Below are positions 8,613 to 15,322 of a DNA stretch of 23,288 nucleotides, piece after piece. The notes under the pieces are model-generated. The model saw nothing but the letters and a program-made list of their open reading frames with translations, did no database searches and was not told where the DNA came from. The translations under genes and the position numbers were made by a program. The stretch comes from DASYQV01 sp036005125 (GTDB lineage: Bacteria; Acidobacteriota; Vicinamibacteria; Vicinamibacterales; UBA2999), in assembly GCA_036005125.1 (NCBI GenBank), contig DASYQV010000313.1, positions 1-23,288 of the forward strand, given 5' to 3'. The first letter of the stretch is position 1, and every line of letters begins with the position of its first letter.

Positions 8613-9293
8613 TTAAGGAACGACGATGATGTCGCCGGGACGGACGTAGAAATTGTCCTGGTCGTGACCTTCGGCCACCTTCCGGTAGTTGAACGCAATG
8701 CGCTTGGTCGTCGTGCCATCCTGGCGGAGGACGACAATCTTGTCGCGGGCGGCGAAGTCGGTCAGACCCTGCGCGCGCGCGATGAGCTCGAGCACGGTGG
8801 CCGGACTGTTCACCTCGTAATGCCCGGGCATCTTCACGGCGCCGACGACCGCCACCTTGACGCTGTGCACCTCGCGGACGATCACCGAGACCTCCGGCGA
8901 CGGCAGGTACACCGCGAGGCGCTCGGTCAACTGCGCGCGCAGCTCACCCGGAGTCAGGCCGGCCGCCTGGATGTCGTTGACGAGCGGCAGCGACATCTTG
9001 CCGTCCGGACGAACCGGAATCGTGCGACAGAGCTCCGGACAGTTCTTCCACACGAGGATGTCGAGCAGGTCTTCGGGCCCGATCCGGAAGTCGGCCGCGG
9101 CCTTGAAACCTCGAAGTTCGGGATTGACAGGGGTCGGGATCGCCGCGGCCGGGATCACGGGGACCGGCGCAATCACCGCGGCGCTGGCCGACGCAGGCGT
9201 GTTGTCGGCGGGCGCAGACGTGGGTTCCTGGGCGAACACGATCGTCGCCACGAACAGGCTCATGACAGCAAAGGCCAACGGCCGGACGGTCAT
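8613..9293 (-). CDS. Wza-like polysaccharide export protein (Poly_export plus SLBB)
   Basis: The 226-residue protein has a signal peptide with likely cleavage after VFA at residue 21, an Ala/Pro-rich linker (about 25-58), a Poly_export domain beginning DFRIGPEDLLDILVWKN (about 69-85), and one SLBB domain (about 148-195: VAVVGAVKMPGHYEV). It lacks a lipobox Cys at the cleavage site and is shorter than E. coli Wza (about 380 residues), like many single-SLBB exporters. It should form or join the outer-membrane channel for the polymer. The ATG at 9293 overlaps the TGA of the beta-barrel gene (ATGA) and has a clear AAGGGAG ribosome site seven bases upstream. Confidence 0.92.
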   Translation of the reverse strand: MTVRPLAFAVMSLFVATIVFAQEPTSAPADNTPASASAAVIAPVPVIPAAAIPTPVNPELRGFKAAADFRIGPEDLLDILVWKNCPELCRTIPVRPDGKMSLPLVNDIQAAGLTPGELRAQLTERLAVYLPSPEVSVIVREVHSVKVAVVGAVKMPGHYEVNSPATVLELIARAQGLTDFAARDKIVVLRQDGTTTKRIAFNYRKVAEGHDQDNFYVRPGDIIVVP

Positions 9294-10462
9294 CGCAATA
9301 CTCCCTTCGCTCGGGCCGCCTCCTCAGGCGGCAGAATCGAATGACTCAGACGCGGCGCGACCGTGAGGCTTACGCGAATCACGTGCCGGAGCACGTTCTG
9401 CTCCGCTGGAAAGTTGCGCCTGATTTCCCCCTGCTGATAGTCCATGCCGTATGACGCGGCGAAGGTGAACATGCTGCTCCGCGGCGTCCATGAGGTGATG
9501 AGCGTGCCCCGGTAAACCTGTGCCTGGCGCCGATCCAGGGTGACGACATCCGACACGCCGGCGCTGGTGCCGAACTCCCACGACTGGGTCAGCGGCCAGG
9601 TCACCCGGGCGGTGCCGCTGTCGACCGCCACGGGACCGCGGATCCCGAGGATGATCGTTTCGCCGTGCCAGTAATCGAGGCCGAGGCGGATGCGCGGCGT
9701 CGTTCGTCCGAACCCGGCGGACATCTCGGGGGCGATGCCGCCGTACGACCTCAGACGAGGGCCGGCGCGTACCTCGATGCGGCTGCCCGGTGCCAGCGTG
9801 TGGTGCCAGCCGAAGAGCGCCGTCTGGGACGAATGATTCTCCAGGCCGTCAAGGAAGTACCGGCCCACATAGGTGGCCGAGAGCGTCGTCAGCGTCGACC
9901 ACTCGCGCGAAAGGCCCACCCGTGTCGAGTGCATGGTGCCCCTGACATCGTCGACGAGCGTCTCGGTGGTGAAGTCGTATCCGACCGTCAGCAACGCGTG
10001 AGGAGCGATGCGCTGCATGACCGAGGGCGTCAGCTGCAGGCGCTCCGCCGTCAGCCGAGAGCCGAGAACGCCGGTCTCGAGATTGATCTCGCCAGGCGTC
10101 TCCGTCCGGTCGTACCGGCCGCTGAACCCGAGCGTCGTCATCGGGCTCGTGCGCACCCTGGCCTCGCCGAGTGCGTGGCGGCGCGCGTCGAGCGTGTTCA
10201 ACGAAGAGAAGTTGGACCGCTGCATGTCGAATGAATACAGGCCGAGGAGGGTCTTGGTTGGCGACTCGTAATTACCTTCGAAGCTCGGACGCACCTGGAA
10301 CATCTGGCCCGCGCTCGAATCGATATGGGCGAAGAGGTTGTCGTCGTACACCGCTCCGAATGACACGGAGGGGATGAACGTCATACGCGCCTGCGCATTC
10401 GCGTCCGACGCGACGAGCAGTCCGGCGGTCACAATCGAGGTCACGACTACGGCTCGGATCAT
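9290..10462 (-). CDS. Probable outer-membrane beta-barrel protein of the polysaccharide locus
   Basis: From the ATG at 10462 the protein has 390 residues. It begins with a signal peptide ending DANAQA (about residue 25). The rest is rich in alternating aromatic and polar residues typical of beta-strands, for example PSVSFGAVYDDNLFAHI near the start and repeated blocks such as TLGFSGRYDRTET and SATYVGRYFLDGL. XrtA loci usually carry such a barrel (TIGR03016-like) beside the Wza gene; membership is inferred from position and appearance. The open frame extends to a TTG at 10510, but the ATG gives a proper signal peptide. The C-terminus ends in a charged tail rather than an aromatic residue, which is unusual for BAM-assembled barrels. 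Confidence 0.75.
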   Translation of the reverse strand: MIRAVVVTSIVTAGLLVASDANAQARMTFIPSVSFGAVYDDNLFAHIDSSAGQMFQVRPSFEGNYESPTKTLLGLYSFDMQRSNFSSLNTLDARRHALGEARVRTSPMTTLGFSGRYDRTETPGEINLETGVLGSRLTAERLQLTPSVMQRIAPHALLTVGYDFTTETLVDDVRGTMHSTRVGLSREWSTLTTLSATYVGRYFLDGLENHSSQTALFGWHHTLAPGSRIEVRAGPRLRSYGGIAPEMSAGFGRTTPRIRLGLDYWHGETIILGIRGPVAVDSGTARVTWPLTQSWEFGTSAGVSDVVTLDRRQAQVYRGTLITSWTPRSSMFTFAASYGMDYQQGEIRRNFPAEQNVLRHVIRVSLTVAPRLSHSILPPEEAARAKGVLR

Positions 10463-10510
10463 GGTTCTCACGGTTCGCTTACACGACTGACGAGAGGTGA
10501 CGCTTCGCAA

Positions 10511-11071
10511 TCAACATGGGGTGACGGCGGTACAGTCGACTTCGGCCGATACGCTTCGTCCGAGCAGATCAACCGACAACACGAGACGTCCCTTGCGCAG
10601 CTTGTCGTGCACGAAGATGCCTTCAAGCCCGGTCAACGGGCCGTCTACGACGCGGACGCGATCGCCGTGACGAAGATGCGGATACGGGAACACCGGAACC
10701 TTTGCATCGACGAGCCGCTGAATCGCGTGGACCTGGGCGTCCGGAATGGGCGTCAGGCGGGTCCATCCGTCTTCGAGGATGCGGACGATGCCCCGAACCT
10801 TGAGCATCTCGACATAGCGCTGCTTGTCCATGGCCGCGTGAACGAAGAGGTAACCGGGAAACATCGGCACGTGAATGACGCGCGTCTGGCCCGCGCGCGT
10901 GGACCACAAGCCCATCTCGGGCAGGAACGCGGGAAAGCCCTTCGCCGACAGATGCTCGGCAACCTGGCGCTCGCAGTGGCTTCGCGTCCAGACCCCGTAC
11001 CAGGCATTGGATCCGGCCTGGTGCGGTGTGCTTCGGCGATCCGATCCGATTTGGTCAGCGCCAGCATCCAT
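10511..11071 (-). CDS. UpxY/NusG-like transcription antiterminator
   Basis: From the ATG at 11071 the protein has 186 residues. The NGN domain runs from about residue 23 (NAWYGVWTRSHCERQVAEHL) to 115 and includes the FPGYLFVHAAMDKQ block. A KOW domain follows at about 136-154 (GDRVRVVDGPLTGLEG). Specialised NusG paralogs of this type bind RNA polymerase and help transcribe long polysaccharide operons past terminators; here it is the first gene of the operon. The start is uncertain. The frame stays open to 11161, but the extra 30 residues look non-conserved, and a GGGGG stretch about eight bases before the ATG at 11071 can serve as ribosome site. Confidence 0.85.
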   Translation of the reverse strand: MDAGADQIGSDRRSTPHQAGSNAWYGVWTRSHCERQVAEHLSAKGFPAFLPEMGLWSTRAGQTRVIHVPMFPGYLFVHAAMDKQRYVEMLKVRGIVRILEDGWTRLTPIPDAQVHAIQRLVDAKVPVFPYPHLRHGDRVRVVDGPLTGLEGIFVHDKLRKGRLVLSVDLLGRSVSAEVDCTAVTPC

Positions 11072-11182
11072 CAAGGCTTCGCCCCCATCGGTTGGCCGCT
11101 CTCTTCCGAGAAGCGACTTACCTCGACAACCCATCGCGTTCCGTCGCGGAGCCCACATCAATCAGGTCCGCCTTGCCCGCCG

Positions 11183-11197
11183 CCGCACGAAGTGCGG
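11183..11197 (-). promoter_or_regulatory. Small GC hairpin in the presumed leader of the antiterminator gene
   Basis: On the minus strand CCGCAC and GTGCGG pair around a three-base TTC loop, about 112 bases before the chosen start codon. There is no T-run after it. It could be a pause or folding element in the leader, or chance in high-GC sequence. Confidence 0.3.
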
Positions 11198-11280
11198 AGG
11201 GGGTTCTCGTTTCTCGCCGCGTGTAGCATGCGCGCCACAAGTCGCGTTCCGGAAACGGCTCAACTTACGCCGCGGCTCAA

Positions 11281-11297
11281 GTGCAATAACTGTTCAC
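11281..11297 (-). promoter_or_regulatory. Candidate operator, GTGAA-N7-TGCAC dyad
   Basis: The minus strand reads GTGAACAGTTATTGCAC. The same frame of ten fixed bases (GTGAA, seven bases, TGCAC) occurs upstream of the PEP-CTERM-like gene at 19779-19795. Shared sites before the polysaccharide operon and before that gene would fit common control, but two examples are little evidence. Confidence 0.3.
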
Positions 11298-11468
11298 ATG
11301 TGGCGCGTCCGACCGGACCGTGGCTGCGTCGTCGAGGCGGGTCGCCCCATCGCCGCGCGAGGCCCGGGTCGAACTGCCCCGAAACACTCGAATGCCGGCC
11401 GTTCCCTGGTGGCCCCGGCACGTGCGCCGAATGTCGCTGCTGCCATGCCGCGGCAGGTCGAAGTGGAA

Positions 11469-11479
11469 GTGAAGTTCAC
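11469..11479. promoter_or_regulatory. Candidate operator, perfect GTGAA-N-TTCAC palindrome
   Basis: GTGAAGTTCAC is a perfect dyad with one central base. A 10-of-11 match (GCGAAGTTCAC) lies at 15254-15264, about 115 bp upstream of the -24 element that serves the response-regulator operon, a usual distance for an activator site. It is proposed as a binding site for one of the two sigma-54 activators; binding is not shown. Confidence 0.3.
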
Positions 11480-11580
11480 ACCGCCGGTCCGAGTTCCATG
11501 GATATTCCGAAAAGTCCTGAACGGCGTCCCACTGGGAGTATTCGCATGTCCGCACGGCAACTTTTTGCCATCGGCGGCAC

Positions 11581-11678
11581 TCAAAGGTCAAAGGTCAAAG
11601 GTCAAAGGTCAAAGGGCAAAGGTCAGGGCAAAGGTCTAGGTTCGGGTTGCGAGTGCAGGTTCCAGGTTCAGGTTCGAG
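11581..11678. repeat. One-armed array, AAAGGTC then AGGTTC units
   Basis: The plus strand shows about five consecutive CAAAGGT units, two CAAAGGG-like variants, then CAGGTTC-type units to 11678. This is the same order of unit types as the left half of the array at 6714-6912, but no reverse-complement partner follows. It lies in the gap between the acyltransferase gene end and the polysaccharide operon. Confidence 0.85.
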
Positions 11679-11744
11679 CATCCCGCGCGGGCCGAAGCGC
11701 CGCGCGAGCTCCGAGAGGAAACCGCGGTGACAGTCGGCCAGCTT

Positions 11745-11857
11745 ATGATTCGTGATTCGTGATTTTGCGATTCATGTGATTGGTGATTCCACGATTCGTG
11801 ATTCGTGGCGGCCATGACAGATGCGAATTCACGAATCACAAATGACGAATCACGAAT
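11745..11857. repeat. Inverted short-tandem array, GATTCGTG family, second copy
   Basis: The left arm (11745-11806) repeats ATTCGTG with variants. The right arm (11825-11857) repeats CACGAAT. The spacer is only about 18 bp, so a strong hairpin is possible. The right arm ends three bases from the stop codon of the acyltransferase gene. It is the same family as 5881-5993. Confidence 0.85.
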
Positions 11858-11860
11858 GGG

Positions 11861-13030
11861 CTAAGGTTCTTCCGCGCCCATCCGGCGCCAGATCCGGCGC
11901 AGCGTGAAGCGGACGAAGCGGGCGACTGAGGCCCGGATGCCGGGCGTAAAGAGAAACACCCGCGTGCTTGGAACGAATGCCGTGGCCCAGCGCCGCTTGT
12001 ACTCGTGCGCGCCGTGCGACACGAACGTGTGAACGCCGGCGGCCGCGAGCTTGCGGAGGACTTCTTGGATCAAATACGAGCCCGGCGACAGGTCGGCGAA
12101 CGCGTCAACGTAGGCGAGCGTGACATCGTAGTAACAGCCACGCTCGACAAGGCCCATGACAACGGCCGCATCGCGTCCGCCAATTGCCAGCAGCGAGAGC
12201 TCCAGCATCCCGCGCGGGCCGAACCGCGTGGCCAGTTCCGCCAGGGAGTCGCGATGGCGGCGGGCGAGACTCGCGCCCTGCAGCTTGTAGCTTGCTTCCG
12301 TGATGGAGAAGAGACGCTCGATTGAGCGATCCAGATCGTCGAGGCCCGACGTCAGATGAACCCCGTCCACGGCCGGCACGCCCGCGGACGCGACGCGCTG
12401 CGCCTGTCGCTTGAGCGTGCGCCGGAAGTTCCGGCTCATCGCCCGGCAGTACCCGTCGTAGCCGCCGCTGAGGTCGACGACCGCGTTCGGGTGGTTGGTC
12501 GTCTCCATCATCAGGCCGTGGCGCGCTGCCGCGCCAGCGATCGTGCGGAACCGCTCCGACCGGGAATCGAAGCCGTTGAGGCAGATTAGATCGAACCTGA
12601 CGGTGCTCACCAGCGAGTCAATGAACGCTCTGATGATGTCCTCGCCTTCGTTCTCGACGAGGAACTCGCCGGCGTACGCTCCGTGAAGCGCGAACTCGAG
12701 TCGCGTGACAGGAATCTTCCCCATGCGTCCGCGGCGTGCGACGAGCGGGGCCACGCCGACCAGTCGTGGCCCGCGTCTGGCGATCCCGATCAGCGGATCG
12801 CCGCCGTACGAACCCGCGTAGTGCCGGTACCACGTGACGAGATAATCGAAGGACGAGAAGACGGTCCGATCCTGGACCGCGGCCTCGAGCGCGCGCCATT
12901 CGTCAGCGAGCGAATGGATGTGGGCGGCGCTCGGCAGCCAGACGACCGACAGCGGTCGGGATGCGACCTGCGGCTCCGCGCCCGGCTCTCGTTCCGGCCC
13001 GATGCGTCGAGCCGTGGCAGGTGCTCCCAT
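11861..13030 (-). CDS. CelD/FemAB-like GNAT acyltransferase
   Basis: The 389-residue protein belongs to the same broad family as the product of 862-2010. An N-terminal block ADEWRALEAAVQDRTVFSSFDYLVTWY-like region spans about residues 42-68. A central CRAMSRNFRRTLKRQAQRV motif lies near 200, and a C-terminal half has LAYVDAFADLSPGSYLIQEV and HGAHEYKRRWA, typical of GNAT folds that bind acyl-CoA or aminoacyl donors. XrtA loci often carry a FemAB-family member. It is probably the last gene of the response-regulator operon. The ATG at 13030 follows a GAGGA site that overlaps the TGA of the degenerate GGDEF gene. Its stop is followed at once by an inverted repeat array. Confidence 0.8.
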   Translation of the reverse strand: MGAPATARRIGPEREPGAEPQVASRPLSVVWLPSAAHIHSLADEWRALEAAVQDRTVFSSFDYLVTWYRHYAGSYGGDPLIGIARRGPRLVGVAPLVARRGRMGKIPVTRLEFALHGAYAGEFLVENEGEDIIRAFIDSLVSTVRFDLICLNGFDSRSERFRTIAGAAARHGLMMETTNHPNAVVDLSGGYDGYCRAMSRNFRRTLKRQAQRVASAGVPAVDGVHLTSGLDDLDRSIERLFSITEASYKLQGASLARRHRDSLAELATRFGPRGMLELSLLAIGGRDAAVVMGLVERGCYYDVTLAYVDAFADLSPGSYLIQEVLRKLAAAGVHTFVSHGAHEYKRRWATAFVPSTRVFLFTPGIRASVARFVRFTLRRIWRRMGAEEP

Positions 13031-13036
13031 CGTTCC

Positions 13037-13519
13037 TCAATGGTGCGTTCTGGGTTCCGGGGAACCACCGCGCCAGTTCACGACCGGATGCGTGAGTGCC
13101 TGGCGCTTCAGCGAGTCGCTGTCCATGGCGTGCGTCGGATAGCAGGCTGCCCCCATCGACACGCGCAGCGGCGTCGGGAAGTCGTAGCAGTCGATGCGCT
13201 GGACGAGGCGGTCGATGACCTTTGTCGAGTTCTCGTAGTCGGCGTCGAGCAGCACCAGCGACAGTACGCCGTTCCCGCTGTTCGAGAGCAGGTCCGTGTC
13301 GCGGACCTCGTGCCCGACGATGTCCGCCACCTCCTCGAGCATCCCGGTGTCGGCGGTGACCGTGATGCCGTCCCATTCACGCCTGGTTTCGAGCACCACA
13401 AGCGTCAGAAAGCTCTGTGAACGGACCGCCCGCTTCAATTCGCTGTCGAGAACGAACTCGAAGGCGTGGGGCGTGAGCAGGCGCGAGCCTTCTTCTTCGT
13501 AGAACTCGTCGGGGGACAT
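13037..13519 (-). CDS. Degenerate GGDEF-domain protein
   Basis: The 160-residue protein aligns by eye with a stand-alone GGDEF domain. LTPHAFEFVLDSELKRAVRS corresponds to the first helix, a hydrophobic strand LTLVVLE follows, then DTDLLSNSGNGVLSLVLLDAD sits where RYGGDEFALLLP is expected, and LRVSMGAACYPTHA matches the conserved VTVSIGVA block. The catalytic GG(D/E)EF is replaced by SGNGV, and the first-strand metal Asp position is also not conserved, so cyclic-di-GMP synthesis is unlikely. It may bind nucleotide or act as a protein partner. It lies three bases after the sigma-54 response-regulator gene and is coupled to the acyltransferase gene, so a role in the same pathway is inferred. The distant homology is moderate in certainty. 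Confidence 0.65.
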   Translation of the reverse strand: MSPDEFYEEEGSRLLTPHAFEFVLDSELKRAVRSQSFLTLVVLETRREWDGITVTADTGMLEEVADIVGHEVRDTDLLSNSGNGVLSLVLLDADYENSTKVIDRLVQRIDCYDFPTPLRVSMGAACYPTHAMDSDSLKRQALTHPVVNWRGGSPEPRTHH

Positions 13520-13522
13520 CGT

Positions 13523-15076
13523 TTAGGAGGCCTTGTCCAGGCCGCTCTCTTTGATCTTGTAAAGGAGTGCCTTGTAGCTGATGCCGAGGATCTCGGCGGC
13601 TTCTTTCCGGTTCCACCGGGTGCGCGTCAGCATGCGGAGGATCAACTCGCGCTCCGCCTCGCGCGCGGCCGTGCGCGCGATGTCCTTGAGCGAAACGTTT
13701 CCCGACATCGCAGCGGCCGCAGCCGCGGCGTCCTCGACCCTGGCGGGCTCGCCGCTGGACACGGGGACAGGTGGTGCTGTTGGCGCCGCGGGTCCTGCAC
13801 CTGCCGCCGCGGCCGCCACAGCCTGAGGAGGCACAGGCCGCAGCGGCGTGACGGCACGCGGAACGCACGCAGAGGCTTGCGGTCGGAACGAGAAGTGCGC
13901 TGCGGACTGGTGCAGCTCGCCGAGGATCTGTGCCTCGCTGCCGAGGATGACCATGCGCTTGGTCAGGTTCTCGAGCTGTCGCACGTTGCCCGGCCAGTCA
14001 TACTGCATGAACTCCCTGGCAAGGTCGGTACTGATCGCGGTGACCGGCTTGTTGTACTGCACCGCGTACTTCTTCAGGAAGTGGTCGACGAGGAGCGGAA
14101 TCTCCTCGCGCCGCTCCCGCAGGGGCGGGAGGTTGATGGTGACCACGTTGAGACGGAAGTACAGATCTTCACGGAACTGGCCGGCGCCGACCGCGAACTC
14201 CAGATCGCGGTTGGTGGCCGTTATCACACGCACGTCGACGTGCACGTCGGACTTGCCGCCGAGCCGGGCGAACTCGCCGTCCTGCAGCACCTGAAGCAGC
14301 TTGGCCTGCAGCGCAAAGCTCATGTCTCCGATCTCGTCGAGGAACATCGTCCCGTGATTGGCGAACTCGAACTTACCGGGCTTGTGCTGGATGGCGCCCG
14401 TGAACGCTCCTTTCTCGAATCCGAAGAGCTCCGATTCGAGGAGCTCGGTCGGAAGCGCCGCGCAATTCACTTTGACGAACGGCTTGTCCCTCCGGAGCGA
14501 CGAGGCGTGCAGCGCGCGCGCGACGAGCTCCTTGCCCGTGCCGCTCTCGCCGCGGATGAGGACGGTGACGTCGGTGTCCGAGACCTGGTGAATCAGGTCG
14601 CGGACCTCGACCATCTTCTCGCTGTTGCCGAAGAGCATCGTGTACTTCGATTGCTCCTTCAGCTGCTCGCGCAGATTCGCGACTTCCTTGCTGAGCTGTC
14701 GCTGCTTCAACGCGTTGCTGAGCAGCATCTCGAGCTCGGCGTCCTCGAACGGCTTGCAGACGAAGTCGGTAGCTCCGAGCTTCATCGCCTGGACGACCGT
14801 GTTCGTCCGACCCTGCCCGGAGATGACGATGATGGGGACGTCGCGGTCGATCTTCTTGAACGCGGCGAGAGCCGCCAACCCGTCCATGCTGCCCGGCATC
14901 ACGACGTCAAGCAGCACTGCCGCCGGGCGTTCAGCATGGAACCGCGGCACGGCTTCGTCGGCGTTGGTCACCGTCACTGCGGAATAGCCTCGGGCGCCCA
15001 GGAACGTCCGAAGGAAGCTGCACATCGCAAGGTCGTCGTCGACGACCATCACCCGCGGTTTCTCACCCATCACCAT
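13523..15076 (-). CDS. NtrC-family sigma-54 response regulator (REC, AAA+, Fis HTH)
   Basis: The 517-residue activator has an N-terminal receiver with acidic DDD at 13-15, phospho-Asp57, Ser86 and Lys108. An AAA+ domain carries Walker A GESGTGKE (176-183), the sigma-54 contact loop GAFTGA (223-228) and Walker B MFLDEIGDM. An Ala/Pro-rich linker covers about 410-470, and a Fis-type helix-turn-helix RKEAAEILGISYKALLYKI lies near the C-terminus. All ATPase and contact motifs are intact, so it should activate sigma-54 promoters when phosphorylated. The receiver has VVMPGSMDG, one residue more than the usual MPGMDG loop. It is the first gene of an operon behind a strong -24/-12 promoter. XrtA loci contain a comparable regulator (PrsR, TIGR02915); this may be its equivalent. 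An alternative ATG lies at 15070. Confidence 0.93.
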   Translation of the reverse strand: MVMGEKPRVMVVDDDLAMCSFLRTFLGARGYSAVTVTNADEAVPRFHAERPAAVLLDVVMPGSMDGLAALAAFKKIDRDVPIIVISGQGRTNTVVQAMKLGATDFVCKPFEDAELEMLLSNALKQRQLSKEVANLREQLKEQSKYTMLFGNSEKMVEVRDLIHQVSDTDVTVLIRGESGTGKELVARALHASSLRRDKPFVKVNCAALPTELLESELFGFEKGAFTGAIQHKPGKFEFANHGTMFLDEIGDMSFALQAKLLQVLQDGEFARLGGKSDVHVDVRVITATNRDLEFAVGAGQFREDLYFRLNVVTINLPPLRERREEIPLLVDHFLKKYAVQYNKPVTAISTDLAREFMQYDWPGNVRQLENLTKRMVILGSEAQILGELHQSAAHFSFRPQASACVPRAVTPLRPVPPQAVAAAAAGAGPAAPTAPPVPVSSGEPARVEDAAAAAAAMSGNVSLKDIARTAAREAERELILRMLTRTRWNRKEAAEILGISYKALLYKIKESGLDKAS

Positions 15077-15298
15077 GCGTTCCTTCCGTGCCGGCCGAGC
15101 CCGTCAGCCGGACCGCTTGCCGGTCGAGCAAGTGAGGTGCCACCACGGAAAATCGTTGGCAGCAAAGGAAAGACAAGGAATTGCAGGGGAATTTGGGGAG
15201 GACGAAAAACGGAAGGGCAGTTCTCCTTGGAACACCATTTCCACTGTTGTGGTGCGAAGTTCACATAACGGTCGAGCGAGGGCTTTGAGTTCCAGACT
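15077..15298. other. Promoter region of the response-regulator operon
   Basis: This 222-bp gap has no gene. It contains the -24/-12 promoter, a possible activator site GCGAAGTTCAC (15254-15264), and at its far end the start of the GGCTTCAGG array that overlaps the SagB stop codon. A GGAAGGAA ribosome site lies just before the ATG. Confidence 0.7.
15127..15142 (-). promoter_or_regulatory. Sigma-54 (-24/-12) promoter
   Basis: The minus strand reads TGGCACCTCACTTGCT, matching TGGCAC-N5-TTGCW without a mismatch and with exactly ten bases between GG and GC. It lies 51 bp before the response-regulator ATG, so transcription should start near 15116. As the gene it drives encodes a sigma-54 activator, self-activation or control by the second activator (17165-18748) is likely. 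Confidence 0.85.
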
Positions 15299-15322
15299 TC
15301 AGGCTTCAGGCTGCGGGCTTCG
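15290..15322. repeat. Short GGCTTCAGG array overlapping a stop codon
   Basis: The plus strand has three to four GCTTCAG/GCTTCGG-like units. On the minus strand they encode the last residues SPQPEA and the TGA of the SagB-like gene, then continue past the stop. No inverted partner is seen nearby. The same unit forms the inverted array at 21994-22104. Confidence 0.7.

Larger units (their letters stand above)
11072..11860. other. 789-bp non-coding region upstream of the exopolysaccharide operon
   Basis: No convincing gene is seen here. The open frames on both strands are Arg/Pro/Ala-rich or pass through repeats. The stretch holds a small hairpin (11183-11197), a GTGAA/TGCAC dyad (11281-11297), a perfect GTGAANTTCAC palindrome (11469-11479), a weak GGCAA/TTGCC hairpin (11556-11569), and two repeat arrays (11581-11678 and 11745-11857). 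I could not find a convincing sigma-70 promoter. It presumably holds the promoter and a long leader of the antiterminator gene, as expected where a NusG paralog loads on a nascent operon. Confidence 0.6.

Noticed and set aside
11556..11570. Sigma-54-like site TGGCAAAAAGTTGC on the minus strand
   Set aside because: Only nine bases separate GG and GC instead of ten, the -24 half is TGGCAA, and it equally reads as a short GGCAA/TTGCC hairpin.
11277..11591. Possible small minus-strand genes of 96 and 104 residues
   Set aside because: Both frames overlap each other, contain no recognisable motif or ribosome site, and have shadow-like composition rich in Arg, Gly and Ala.
10607..11755. Long plus-strand open frame of 382 codons
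   Set aside because: It is antisense to the antiterminator gene, runs through the AAAGGTC array and has low-complexity composition; high-GC sequence gives many such frames.
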